Shown here: positions 1 through 6,963 of the stretch, piece by piece
Position numbering within the stretch: the first letter of the stretch is position 1
Layout of the letters: every line of letters begins with the position of its first letter
NCBI GenBank assembly: GCA_021846225.1
Contig: JAJZCG010000013.1
Span: 1 to 40,516 of the forward strand
Reading direction: 5' to 3'
Source of the DNA: Pseudomonadota bacterium
GTDB taxonomy: Bacteria > Pseudomonadota > Alphaproteobacteria > Acetobacterales > Acetobacteraceae
Length of the DNA: 40,516 nt
Position numbers and translations under genes: made by a program
Notes under the pieces: generated by a model
Told to the model about the DNA's origin: nothing
Database searches by the model: none
Seen by the model: the letters and a program-made list of their open reading frames with translations, nothing else

Positions 1-155
1 ATGGTTCCGCGCCGGATTCGCCGGTCATATCGCTCATGTCAGATCAGGTTGCGGATGGCGGCGGCGGCAGACTCGCCGGACCGATGGTAACAGACTGAGA
101 TCATTAAGAATTTTATCCTGAGTTCAGGCCGATTCATAGCATAAACCTGTCATAT

Positions 156-755
156 TTACAAACCGGGCCAGGCCGTCTGGCGCTTCGTCTCCAGCCGGCA
201 GGCGCGCAGAATCGCGCGCAGGTCCGCCAGCGCCACATCCAGGTCGTGATTCTCGACGATATAGTCGAACTCCCCGGCATGGGAGATTTCCGCCTCGGCA
301 TGGCGCATCCGCTCCGCCACCTGCTCCGGCGCGTCGCCGCGCTTGGTCAGCCGGTGGTGCAGCACCTCCAGCGAAGGCGGCTTGATGAACACGCCCACCA
401 CATCGCCCGGCATGGCCGCGCGCAGCTGGTGGAAGCCCTGCCAGTCGATGTCGAACAACACATCCTGCCCGGCGCTCAGCGCCGCCTCCACCGGGCCGCG
501 CGGCGTGCCGTAGGAGCGGGCGAACACGCGGGCGTATTCCAGCAGCTCGCCCGCTGCCGCCATCTCGTCAAACCGCTCCTGGCCGATGAAATAGTAATGC
601 TTGCCCTCTTTCTCGCCGGGGCGGCGCGCCCGCGTGGTCACGCTCACCGAGAGCGAGAGCGCGTCATCCTGCTCCAGCAGCGCGCGCGAGAGCGTGGTTT
701 TCCCGGCGCCCGAGGGGGCGGCCAGCACCAGGCAAAGCCCGCGCCGGTTACTCAA
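156..755 (-). CDS. gmk: guanylate kinase
   Basis: Phosphorylates GMP (and dGMP) to GDP with ATP in purine nucleotide synthesis; cytosolic. The N-terminus carries the P-loop APSGAGKTT, followed by the GMP-binding segment SVTTRARRPGE and the HYYFI strand typical of the family, with the conserved DIDWQG further on. At about 199 residues the length is normal. I chose the TTG at 755 because translation then begins MSNRRG directly before the first beta strand, as in related enzymes. This start overlaps the yicC stop by 8 bases (TTGAGTAA). A second TTG at 785 would give 209 residues and a 38-base overlap and is less likely. It follows yicC, the usual pairing, so the two are probably co-transcribed and translationally coupled. 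The function is certain; only the start is open. Confidence 0.95.
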   Translation of the reverse strand: MSNRRGLCLVLAAPSGAGKTTLSRALLEQDDALSLSVSVTTRARRPGEKEGKHYYFIGQERFDEMAAAGELLEYARVFARSYGTPRGPVEAALSAGQDVLFDIDWQGFHQLRAAMPGDVVGVFIKPPSLEVLHHRLTKRGDAPEQVAERMRHAEAEISHAGEFDYIVENHDLDVALADLRAILRACRLETKRQTAWPGL

Positions 756-1650
756 TGTTCTGCACCTGCTCGCGCAGCTGCTCAATCGCGGCCTTCAGCG
801 AGAGCCCGATGGAGGTGAGCGGCAATGAGGCGGATTTGCTGCACAGCGTGTTCGCCTCGCGGTTGAACTCCTGCATCAGAAAATCCAGCTTCCGGCCGAT
901 GCCCGCACCCTCCGCCAACAGCGCGCGGGCGGCGCCGATATGCGCGTGCAGCCGGTCCAGCTCCTCGCGCACGTCCGATTTGGTGGTCAGCAACGCGATT
1001 TCCTGCGCGATCCGCTCCTCCGGCAGCGCCGGGGTGGCGCCCAGGATTTCCGCCAGCTGCGCGGTGAGCTTGGCCTTGTGCAAGGCCGGCTGGCTTGCCG
1101 CCTCCACCGCGGCGGCGGTGTGCAGCGCCTCGATCTCGCCCAGCAGCGCCGCGGCGATACCCGCCAAGCGCGCGCCCTCGCCCGCCCGCGCCTCAACCAG
1201 CTGCGCCAGCGCCTCGGCGAACCCGGCCTGCACGGCGGCGGCCAGGGCGGCCTGCTCCTCCTCGGTATCGTCCTGCGCGGAGACACTGCGCATCACGCCC
1301 GGCAGGCCCAGCAGCAGCTCGGCACGCGGGGGCAGCGCGCCGGGGATGTTATCCGCCAGATCGATCGCCAAATCCTTGATCCGCTCCAGCACCGCGAGAT
1401 CGGGCATCATGCCCGAGACAGCATCGCGCTTTAAGGTGAGCGTGCCGGAAACATTTCCGCGCTTCAACCGCTTGGCGGCCAGGTCGCGCAGGGGGAACTC
1501 CAGCGCATCCAGCCCGCCGGGCAGGCGGAGCTTGATATCCAGCCCCTTGCCGTTGACGCTGCGCAGCTCCCATATCCAGGAGACGGGGCCGGCCTGCCCG
1601 TGGGTGCGCGAGAAGCCGGTCATCGAGGCGAGTGAGGTTTTTGCGTTCAT
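748..1650 (-). CDS. yicC: YicC-family endoribonuclease/stress-induced protein
   Basis: The 300-residue protein opens with the family signature SMTGFSR, followed by ELRSVNGKGLDIKLRLP, and ends with the C-terminal block KLDFLMQEFNREANTLCSK, both hallmarks of the YicC family. E. coli YicC is reported as an endoribonuclease that promotes decay of particular small RNAs; whether this copy does so is inference. No signal peptide or membrane segment is seen. An AGAGG ribosome site lies just before the ATG. The gene is divergent from the short-chain dehydrogenase with only 38 bases between the start codons and leads into gmk with an 8-base overlap. Confidence 0.93.
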   Translation of the reverse strand: MNAKTSLASMTGFSRTHGQAGPVSWIWELRSVNGKGLDIKLRLPGGLDALEFPLRDLAAKRLKRGNVSGTLTLKRDAVSGMMPDLAVLERIKDLAIDLADNIPGALPPRAELLLGLPGVMRSVSAQDDTEEEQAALAAAVQAGFAEALAQLVEARAGEGARLAGIAAALLGEIEALHTAAAVEAASQPALHKAKLTAQLAEILGATPALPEERIAQEIALLTTKSDVREELDRLHAHIGAARALLAEGAGIGRKLDFLMQEFNREANTLCSKSASLPLTSIGLSLKAAIEQLREQVQNIE

Positions 1651-1662
1651 GGGCTGGCCTCT

Positions 1663-1678
1663 TAGCAGGAGGCTGCTA
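1663..1678. promoter_or_regulatory. perfect dyad between yicC and the SDR gene, with a Shine-Dalgarno core in its loop
   Basis: TAGCAG-GAGG-CTGCTA is a perfect 6-bp inverted repeat around GAGG, in the 38-bp gap between two divergent starts. On the plus strand, AGGAGG (1667-1672) is the only strong Shine-Dalgarno sequence for the SDR gene but lies 16 bases from its ATG, further than usual. As RNA, the hairpin would present the GAGG in its loop and shorten the effective spacing. As DNA, the dyad could be a repressor site for both genes. Either role is inference. Confidence 0.4.
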
Positions 1679-1688
1679 CGCTGCCCAT

Positions 1689-2426
1689 ATGCAGTATCGG
1701 ACCATCGCGATCACCGGCGCCTCCAGCGGGCTGGGGCAGGCCCTTGCCCTGGGTTACGCCGCCCCCGGCATCACACTGCATCTGGCCGGGCGCGATGCCG
1801 CCCGCCTCGCCCAGACGGCCGCCGCCGCGCAGGCCAAGGGCGCGCGGGTTATCCAGGCGGTGGCTGATGTCACCAACCGGGAGGAGATGGCGGATTGGGT
1901 GGCGGGGCTGGAGCAGCTCGAGCTGATGATCGCCAATGCCGGGGTCTCCGCCGGGCCTGGTAAAGCCAACCGTGAGCAGGACGAACAGATCCGCCGCGTG
2001 TTCGCCACCAATCTGGATGGTGTGTTCAACACCGTTTTGCCCGCGATGGCGCGCAAAACGCCGCGCATCGTCATCATCGGCTCCATCGCCGGGATGATCG
2101 CGCTGCCCACCTCCCCCGCCTATAGCGCCGCCAAGGCCGCGCTGGATTTCTGGGTGCGCGCCGCCAGCCCAGGCGCCGCGCGCGAGGGCATCGCGCTGAC
2201 CCTGGTGCGCCCGGGCTTCATCCGTACACCGATGACCGCGAAAAACCCCTACCCCATGCCCGGCATGCTCGGTGCCGATGAGGCCGCGCGGCGGATCATC
2301 CAGGGCATCGCGGCGGGGCGCGGCGTCATCACCTTTCCACGGTGGTTCGCCGCCCTGGCCTGGGTGGCCAATTTCGCCCCGAAATCGGTGTTCACCCGCG
2401 TGCCGGGAAAACCCGCGCAGAGCTGA
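1689..2426 (+). CDS. short-chain dehydrogenase/reductase (SDR) family oxidoreductase
   Basis: A classical SDR of 245 residues. It has the nucleotide-binding TGASSGLG at residues 9-16, the NAG motif near residue 83, catalytic Ser132 (in IGSIAG), Tyr145 and Lys149 (YSAAK), and a PGFIRTPM segment after the active site. This fold oxidises or reduces an alcohol/ketone or sugar with NAD(P)(H); the substrate cannot be told from sequence. I chose the ATG at 1689 because the Rossmann strand follows at once; an upstream in-frame GTG at 1632 would run back into yicC. It stands alone, divergent from yicC. No convincing terminator with a T-run follows. Confidence 0.9.
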   Translation: MQYRTIAITGASSGLGQALALGYAAPGITLHLAGRDAARLAQTAAAAQAKGARVIQAVADVTNREEMADWVAGLEQLELMIANAGVSAGPGKANREQDEQIRRVFATNLDGVFNTVLPAMARKTPRIVIIGSIAGMIALPTSPAYSAAKAALDFWVRAASPGAAREGIALTLVRPGFIRTPMTAKNPYPMPGMLGADEAARRIIQGIAAGRGVITFPRWFAALAWVANFAPKSVFTRVPGKPAQS

Positions 2427-2566
2427 GCCGCACCCGCCCGCGGGCGCCCGAAAGGCTTGGGTGCACTTCTTCAATTATCTGATTCTTAATGATTTTATCA
2501 CATAAATTCACTATACACCCTGAGTATGAGCGCCTAAACCGGCGGCACAACCTTGAGGCATCCGAG

Positions 2567-2779
2567 ATGACAAACAAACCATCCCACGGTTTCATCCTCT
2601 GGGCAGTGCCGCGCTTCCACCGGCCTGTTCAAGCGGTGCAAAGCCATAGCGTTCCCGCGCCATCGGTAAAAACCCTGTTCGTTGCCGCGCGGCCGATTGA
2701 ACTCCACGCCGCGCCCGTGTCCGAAAAAACAACCGCCGGTCCCGATGAGACCGGCGGCTATCTCTACACCTATCACTAA
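2567..2779 (+). CDS. hypothetical 70-residue protein (doubtful)
   Basis: A short ORF starting ATGACAAAC with a GAGG nine bases upstream. An AT-rich stretch with a -10-like TATACA (2512-2517) lies ahead of it. About two thirds of its third codon positions are G or C, roughly coding-like but lower than in neighbouring genes. I recognise no motif or family; the product is rich in Pro, Ala and Val and ends in a Tyr-rich tail (GGYLYTYH). Against it: its last 50 bases form the hairpin terminator of the facing peroxidase gene, so the reading frame may be chance. Confidence 0.3.
   Translation: MTNKPSHGFILWAVPRFHRPVQAVQSHSVPAPSVKTLFVAARPIELHAAPVSEKTTAGPDETGGYLYTYH
2724..2757 (-). terminator. intrinsic terminator of the peroxidase gene
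   Basis: Read on the minus strand, an 8-bp GC-rich stem (CCGCCGGT / ACCGGCGG, 9-base loop) is followed by TTGTTTTTTC. It begins about 30 bases beyond the stop codon of the glutathione peroxidase gene, the expected place. On the plus strand there is no T-run after the stem, so it acts in one direction only. Confidence 0.8.
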
Positions 2780-2787
2780 CTCTTAGT

Positions 2788-3333
2788 TTAGGCCGCCAGC
2801 GCGGCATCCAGCGCGGCGCGCAGGCGCGGGTCATCAGCCGCCACATCCGGCGTGAAACGGGCGACGACCTCACCATCGCGGCCGACGACGAATTTCTCGA
2901 AATTCCATAGCACCTCGGGCGCCGGGTTGGTGGCGATGCCAAAACCCTCCAGCCGGGTGCGGAAGGCATCGCCGCCCTCAGCCTGCGGCTTGGCGGCTGT
3001 CAGCGCCTGATACAACGGATGTTTATCCGCCCCCGCCACCGAGATTTTGCTGAACAGCGGAAATTGCACATCGTAGGTGGTGCTGCAGAAACTGGCGATC
3101 TCCGCCTCGCTCCCCGGCTCCTGCTCCTTAAAATTATTCGCGGGAAACCCCAGCACTTCCAGCCCGGCGGCATGCTTCTCGGCGTAAAGCCTCTGCAACC
3201 CCTCATACTGCGGGGTCAGCCCGCATTTGGAGGCGACATTCACCACCAGCAGCACCTTGCCCTTGTAATCGCCAAGGTTCGCCGCCTTGCCCTCGATGCT
3301 CTTCAACGGAATGTCATAAATCGCGGCCGCCAT
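2788..3333 (-). CDS. glutathione peroxidase family thiol peroxidase
   Basis: A 181-residue cysteine-type peroxidase of the GPX family (BtuE/Gpx-like) that reduces hydrogen peroxide or organic hydroperoxides. Peroxidatic Cys37 lies in VASKCGLT; the other active-site residues are Gln71 (in KEQEPGS), Trp143 and Asn144 (WNFEKF). Cys83 in SFCS occupies the place of the resolving cysteine of thioredoxin-dependent members, which suggests thioredoxin rather than glutathione as reductant (inference). The usual FPCNQF is FPANNF here, so the cysteine at that site is missing. There is no signal peptide, so it is cytosolic. AAGGGG lies nine bases before the ATG. It stands alone, with its own terminator and a tandem repeat in its leader, divergent from the NAD regulator. 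Confidence 0.93.
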   Translation of the reverse strand: MAAAIYDIPLKSIEGKAANLGDYKGKVLLVVNVASKCGLTPQYEGLQRLYAEKHAAGLEVLGFPANNFKEQEPGSEAEIASFCSTTYDVQFPLFSKISVAGADKHPLYQALTAAKPQAEGGDAFRTRLEGFGIATNPAPEVLWNFEKFVVGRDGEVVARFTPDVAADDPRLRAALDAALAA

Positions 3334-3346
3334 ACTGTTCCCCTTT

Positions 3347-3373
3347 ATGATGTTAATGATGTTAATGATGTTA
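3347..3373 (-). repeat. three perfect tandem copies of a 9-bp unit in the peroxidase leader
   Basis: On the minus strand TAACATCAT is repeated three times without error, directly upstream of the AAAGGGG ribosome site of the peroxidase gene. The copies lie between a possible promoter and the start codon. Each copy offers -10-like hexamers (CATTAA, CATAAA). Copy-number change by slippage could shift spacing or promoter strength; that is inference. Confidence 0.85.
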
Positions 3374-3408
3374 TGTTGCGCGCGGCTGGTGAGCGCCGCT
3401 GCCTGCGA

Positions 3409-3436
3409 TACATATTGCCCCGGCGCGGATTTTCAA
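3409..3436 (-). promoter_or_regulatory. candidate promoter of the peroxidase gene
   Basis: On the minus strand TTGAAA (3436-3431) and TATGTA (3414-3409) are separated by 16 bases, about 75 bases before the peroxidase ATG and just ahead of the 9-bp repeats. The -35 is good and the -10 weak. Confidence 0.3.
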
Positions 3437-3495
3437 TGCGCGCAATGGCCGCGCCCGGCCTTGCCAGCGCGCGGCGCCATCTGCGAAATGAGCCC

Positions 3496-4434
3496 ATGAT
3501 CGAAAACCGGCCTGGTTCCGTAAGCGCTGAGCTGATTGCCGTTCTGGTCGCGGTCACGGCCGGGACGCCGCGCGTGCTGACCATTGCGGAGGGCACCTCC
3601 CTGCCCTCCGGCCCGCTCTCGCCCGAGCATCGCTCGCTGCAGGCGGGCACGCGCTCCTGGGTGGAGCGCCAGACGCATCATCCGCTTGGCTATGTCGAAC
3701 AGCTCTACACATTCGCCGATAACGACCGCAACGCCGCGCTGGGAGGCTTTGGCCGCGCGATTTCGATCTCCTATCTGGCGCTGACCCGCGAGCAGCCCAA
3801 AACGCTGGACGGCGGCGCCAGCTGGCGCAACTGGTATGATTATTTCCCCTGGGAGGACCACCGCCAGGGCGCGGATCTGCCAGCCCCCCTGCCTGGCGCG
3901 CTGCGGGCCTGGGCGCAGGCCGGGGCCAGCCCGGCGGAACGGCGCGCGCGCAAGCAACGTGCCGCCATCGCCTTTGGCCTGGAAGGCCGGCGCTGGAACG
4001 AGGAGCTGGTGCTGCAACGCTATGAGCTGCTCTACGAGGCGGGGCTGGTCTCCGAGGCGGCGCGCGACGGCATTGCCTGCCACACCACCCCGGCCCCCCG
4101 GCTTGGCCATGCCATGCGCCAGGACCACCGGCGGATCCTGGCCACCGGCATCGCCCGGCTGCGCGCCAAAATCACCTACCGCCCGGTGGTGTTTGAGCTG
4201 ATGCCCCCCAGCTTCACCCTGCTGGACCTGCAACGCAGCGTGGAAGCACTGGCCGGGCAGCTCCTCCACAAGCAAAATTTCCGCCGCCTGGTTGAACAGC
4301 AGGCGCTGGTCGAGGAAACCGGCCAGATGGCCGGGGCCACCGGCGGGCGCCCAGCCAAGCTCTTCAGGTTCCGCGCCGATATCCTCCAGGAACGCGCCTA
4401 CGCCGGAACCAAGCCGCCGCTCCCGCGCGCTTGA
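3496..4434 (+). CDS. nadQ: NadQ/NrtR-like transcriptional regulator of NAD biosynthesis (Nudix-like domain plus winged helix)
   Basis: The 312-residue protein has an N-terminal Nudix-fold region (about 10-230). The stretch GYVEQLYTFADNDR and the strand ISISYLALT match Nudix-type NAD regulators. A C-terminal winged helix (about 236-292) shows FTLLDLQRSVEAL, KQNFRR and GRPAKLFRF. The segment that should carry the Nudix box (about 38-66) lacks its glutamate array, so the domain probably senses a ligand rather than hydrolysing one. This architecture belongs to NrtR and the alphaproteobacterial NadQ group, which repress NAD genes. The position directly ahead of nadABC, with a palindrome between, fits that role. 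I chose the ATG at 3496 because upstream in-frame ATGs (for example 3436) precede the domain and lack a better ribosome site. The ligand is not visible from sequence; the symbol rests on architecture and context. Confidence 0.82.
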   Translation: MIENRPGSVSAELIAVLVAVTAGTPRVLTIAEGTSLPSGPLSPEHRSLQAGTRSWVERQTHHPLGYVEQLYTFADNDRNAALGGFGRAISISYLALTREQPKTLDGGASWRNWYDYFPWEDHRQGADLPAPLPGALRAWAQAGASPAERRARKQRAAIAFGLEGRRWNEELVLQRYELLYEAGLVSEAARDGIACHTTPAPRLGHAMRQDHRRILATGIARLRAKITYRPVVFELMPPSFTLLDLQRSVEALAGQLLHKQNFRRLVEQQALVEETGQMAGATGGRPAKLFRFRADILQERAYAGTKPPLPRA

Positions 4435-4460
4435 CGGGTTATGCTCAAGGCCAGTATAAG
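4431..4460 (+). promoter_or_regulatory. probable nadABC promoter with an operator half-site in its spacer
   Basis: TTGACG (4431-4436, overlapping the stop codon of the regulator gene) and TATAAG (4455-4460) are separated by 18 bases, a strong match to housekeeping promoters. The spacer contains TTATGCTCAA (4439-4448). The same ten bases recur at 4503-4512 as the left part of the palindrome before nadA. Transcription would begin near 4467. Confidence 0.6.
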
Positions 4461-4472
4461 CGGCTGCACGAG

Positions 4473-4493
4473 CGGGCGCGCGCCCGTTTTTTT
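4473..4493 (+). terminator. intrinsic terminator hairpin after nadQ, inside the presumed nadA leader
   Basis: CGGGC-GCGC-GCCCG (4473-4486) followed by seven T (4487-4493) is a textbook intrinsic terminator, 39 bases after the regulator's stop codon. Because the best nadA promoter lies upstream of it, a nadABC transcript would have to pass this hairpin within its first 30 nucleotides. Confidence 0.75.
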
Positions 4494-4504
4494 CTGACCT
4501 ATTT

Positions 4505-4521
4505 ATGCTCAATTTGAGCAT
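4505..4521. promoter_or_regulatory. 17-bp palindromic operator upstream of nadA, probable NadQ/NrtR site
   Basis: ATGCTCAA-T-TTGAGCAT is a perfect inverted repeat with 8-bp arms, ending 13 bases before the nadA start. The left arm is repeated as part of a 10-base direct repeat 64 bases upstream, inside the promoter spacer. Its place between a NAD regulator gene and nadABC makes it the obvious operator. Assignment to the neighbouring regulator is inference. Confidence 0.7.
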
Positions 4522-4534
4522 TACTGGATGTACC

Positions 4535-5503
4535 ATGCCGTTGGATCTTACCCAGCTCTACCAGCGCGTCAGCCGCGTGATCCCCCCTATCGAATGGGCG
4601 CTTTTCTCACCTGATATCGAGGCGATCAACCGCCTCAAGCGCGAGCGCAACGCGGTGATCCTGGCGCATAATTACCAGACGCCGGAAATTTTCCACGGTG
4701 TTGCCGATATCGTTGGTGACAGCCTGCTGCTGGCGCGCGAGGCGATGAAGGTCGATGCCGACGTGATCGTGCTGGCGGGCGTGCATTTCATGGCCGAAAC
4801 CGCGAAACTGCTGAACCCAGCAAAGACTGTGCTGATCCCCGATACGCGCGCCGGCTGCTCGCTGGCCGAGAGCATCACCGCCGCGGATATTCGCCTGTTG
4901 CGCCAGCGCCATCCCGGCGTGCCGGTGGTGGCATATGTGAACACCTCGGCGGCGGTGAAGGCGGAGTCCGACATCTGCTGCACCTCGGGCAATGCGAAAA
5001 AAATCGTCGAGAGCCTGGGCGTGCCGGAAGTCATCATGCTGCCCGATGAATACCTGGCGCAGAACATCGCGGCGCAGACCCATGTGAAAATCATCACCTG
5101 GGCCGGGCATTGCGAAGTGCATGAGCGCTTCACCCCGCAGGAGATTGCAAACCTGCGCGCCGCCCACCCCGGCCTTACCGTGCTGGCGCATCCCGAATGC
5201 CCGCCCGATGTTGTCGCCGTGTCGGACTTCGCGGGTTCCACCGCGGCGATGAGCGATTACGTGGCGCGCGAAAAGCCCGCCCGCGTGGTGCTGATCACCG
5301 AATGTTCGATGAGCGATAATGTCGCCGCCGGCCATCCGGGCACCGAGTTCATCCGCCCCTGCAACCTCTGCCCGCACATGAAGCGCATCACGCTGCCAAA
5401 CATCCGCGAATGCCTGGAGACGATGCAAACGCAGGTGGAAATTGAGCCCGCATTGATGGCGCGTGCGCGATTGTCGGTTGAACGCATGCTCGCGGTGCAA
5501 TGA
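4535..5503 (+). CDS. nadA: quinolinate synthase A
   Basis: Condenses iminoaspartate (from NadB) with dihydroxyacetone phosphate to quinolinate; a cytosolic [4Fe-4S] enzyme. The 322 residues contain [20 protein letters not shown], the GHCEVHERF block and CNLCPHMK. By spacing (85 and 86 residues, as in the Thermotoga enzyme) the cluster ligands are Cys108, Cys193 and Cys279. I chose the ATG at 4535, which has GGAT seven bases upstream. An in-frame ATG at 4505 lies within the palindrome and would add ten unrelated residues. First gene of nadA-nadB-nadC-pabB-pabC; its stop overlaps nadB by ATGA. Confidence 0.96.
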   Translation: MPLDLTQLYQRVSRVIPPIEWALFSPDIEAINRLKRERNAVILAHNYQTPEIFHGVADIVGDSLLLAREAMKVDADVIVLAGVHFMAETAKLLNPAKTVLIPDTRAGCSLAESITAADIRLLRQRHPGVPVVAYVNTSAAVKAESDICCTSGNAKKIVESLGVPEVIMLPDEYLAQNIAAQTHVKIITWAGHCEVHERFTPQEIANLRAAHPGLTVLAHPECPPDVVAVSDFAGSTAAMSDYVAREKPARVVLITECSMSDNVAAGHPGTEFIRPCNLCPHMKRITLPNIRECLETMQTQVEIEPALMARARLSVERMLAVQ

Positions 5504-6963
5504 GCGCGCCTAGCTGCCCGGTAATCATCGGCGGCGGCGCCGCGGGGTTGATGGCGGCGCTCTGCCTGGCGCCGCGCCCGGTGGTGCTGCTGTGCGGCGG
5601 CACGCTGGGGTTTGAGACCGCCAGCGGCTGGGCGCAGGGCGGTATTGCCGCCGCGGTCGGGCCGGATGACGATTTCGCCCTGCACACGCAGGACACTTTA
5701 AGCGCCGGCGCCGGGCTGTGCGACGCCGCGGTGGTGCGCCGGATCATCGAGGCCGGGCCTTGGGCGATTGATTTCCTCACCCGGCTCGGCGCGGATTTCG
5801 GCCGCCATGCGAACGGCGCGCTGGCGCTCGGGCTGGAGGCCGCGCACTCACGCCGCCGCATCGTCCACGCCAAGGACGCCACCGGCGCCGAGGTGATGCG
5901 CGTGCTGATCAACGCCGTGCGCGCGGCGGAACACATCACGGTCCGCGAACACGCCCAGGCCACCGAACTTGCCGTGCGGGGCAACAAAATTTGCGCCGTG
6001 CATGCCGCAACACCCACCGGCGCGCTCAGCCTCGCCACCAGTTGCGCGGTGCTCGCCACCGGCGGCATCGGCGGGTTGTTCGCGCACACCACCAATCCGC
6101 TGGGTGCCACCGGCACCGGGCTGGCGCTGGCCGCCAGGGCGGGGGCCGATCTGCGCGATATGGAATTCGTGCAGTTCCACCCGACGGCTCTTTCCTGCGG
6201 GCTGGACCCGATGCCGCTGGTGAGCGAAGCCGTGCGCGGCGAGGGCGCTGTGTTCATCGACAACGCGGGCACGCGGTTCATGAATGGCGGCGACCTCGCG
6301 GCGCGAGATATCGTCGCGCGCGCGGTGGCAGCAAAATACGCAGAGAATGACAGCGTTTTTCTTGATGCGCGCCGGGTGCCGCCGGAGAAATTCCCGGGCA
6401 TTTTCGCCACCTGCCGCGCGCAGGGGATAGACCCCGCGACCCAGCCGGTCCCGGTGCGTCCGGCTGCCCATTATCACATGGGCGGCATCGCCGTGAACGC
6501 CGATTGCGAAAGCAGCGTGGCGGGGCTGTTCGCGTGCGGCGAGGCCGCCGCGACCGGGCTGCATGGCGCCAACCGCCTTGCCAGCAACTCACTGCTGGAA
6601 GCGATGGTGACCGGGCGCATCGTGGCGCAGGCCGTGAGCGGACGCACGGCAGAGGCCACGAATGCCCCGCCGCCTACGCGCCAGGCGCCCCGGCACGCAC
6701 CGGTTGTTCGTGAAATTTGTAGCCAGAGCCTTGGTATTTATCGCAATGCGCCGGAGCTTGCGGCTGCCGTGGCGCGGTTGCGTCCGCTCGCCGCGCAGTC
6801 TGATGCCGCGCTGGTGGCGCTGCTCATGGCGCAATCGGCCCTGCGCCGGCGCGAGAGCCGCGGCGCGCATACCCGCGCGGATTTTCCGCATACCGACGCA
6901 GCGCAGGCAACCTCATCCACCATCAATCTTTCCAGCCTTACCGATACAGGACTGAACGCATGA
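5500..6963 (+). CDS. nadB: L-aspartate oxidase
   Basis: FAD enzyme that oxidises L-aspartate to iminoaspartate, the first step of de novo NAD synthesis. The 487 residues open with the dinucleotide fold [14 protein letters not shown] and continue with [21 protein letters not shown], a HYHMGGI segment and [16 protein letters not shown], all typical of the succinate dehydrogenase/fumarate reductase flavoprotein family and of NadB in particular. It is somewhat shorter than the E. coli enzyme (about 540), the difference lying in the C-terminal helical part. The start overlaps the nadA stop (ATGA) and the stop overlaps the nadC start (ATGA), so the three are translationally coupled. Confidence 0.95.
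   Translation: MSAPSCPVIIGGGAAGLMAALCLAPRPVVLLCGGTLGFETASGWAQGGIAAAVGPDDDFALHTQDTLSAGAGLCDAAVVRRIIEAGPWAIDFLTRLGADFGRHANGALALGLEAAHSRRRIVHAKDATGAEVMRVLINAVRAAEHITVREHAQATELAVRGNKICAVHAATPTGALSLATSCAVLATGGIGGLFAHTTNPLGATGTGLALAARAGADLRDMEFVQFHPTALSCGLDPMPLVSEAVRGEGAVFIDNAGTRFMNGGDLAARDIVARAVAAKYAENDSVFLDARRVPPEKFPGIFATCRAQGIDPATQPVPVRPAAHYHMGGIAVNADCESSVAGLFACGEAAATGLHGANRLASNSLLEAMVTGRIVAQAVSGRTAEATNAPPPTRQAPRHAPVVREICSQSLGIYRNAPELAAAVARLRPLAAQSDAALVALLMAQSALRRRESRGAHTRADFPHTDAAQATSSTINLSSLTDTGLNA

Noticed and set aside
1-37. Possible start of a minus-strand gene (MSDMTGESGAEP) at the left edge
   Set aside because: Only 12 codons are visible, with no ribosome site, so nothing supports it beyond an ATG.
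118-127. Short dyad CTGAGTTCAG after gmk as a terminator
   Set aside because: The stem is only five base pairs and no T-run follows on the minus strand.
2427-2460. GC palindrome after the SDR gene as a terminator
   Set aside because: The hairpin would have a two-base loop and there is no T-run.
3433-4536. 367-codon open frame on the minus strand opposite the NAD regulator
   Set aside because: The plus-strand frame has the winged-helix and Nudix-like features; the minus-strand product shows none and would cross the operator and terminator.
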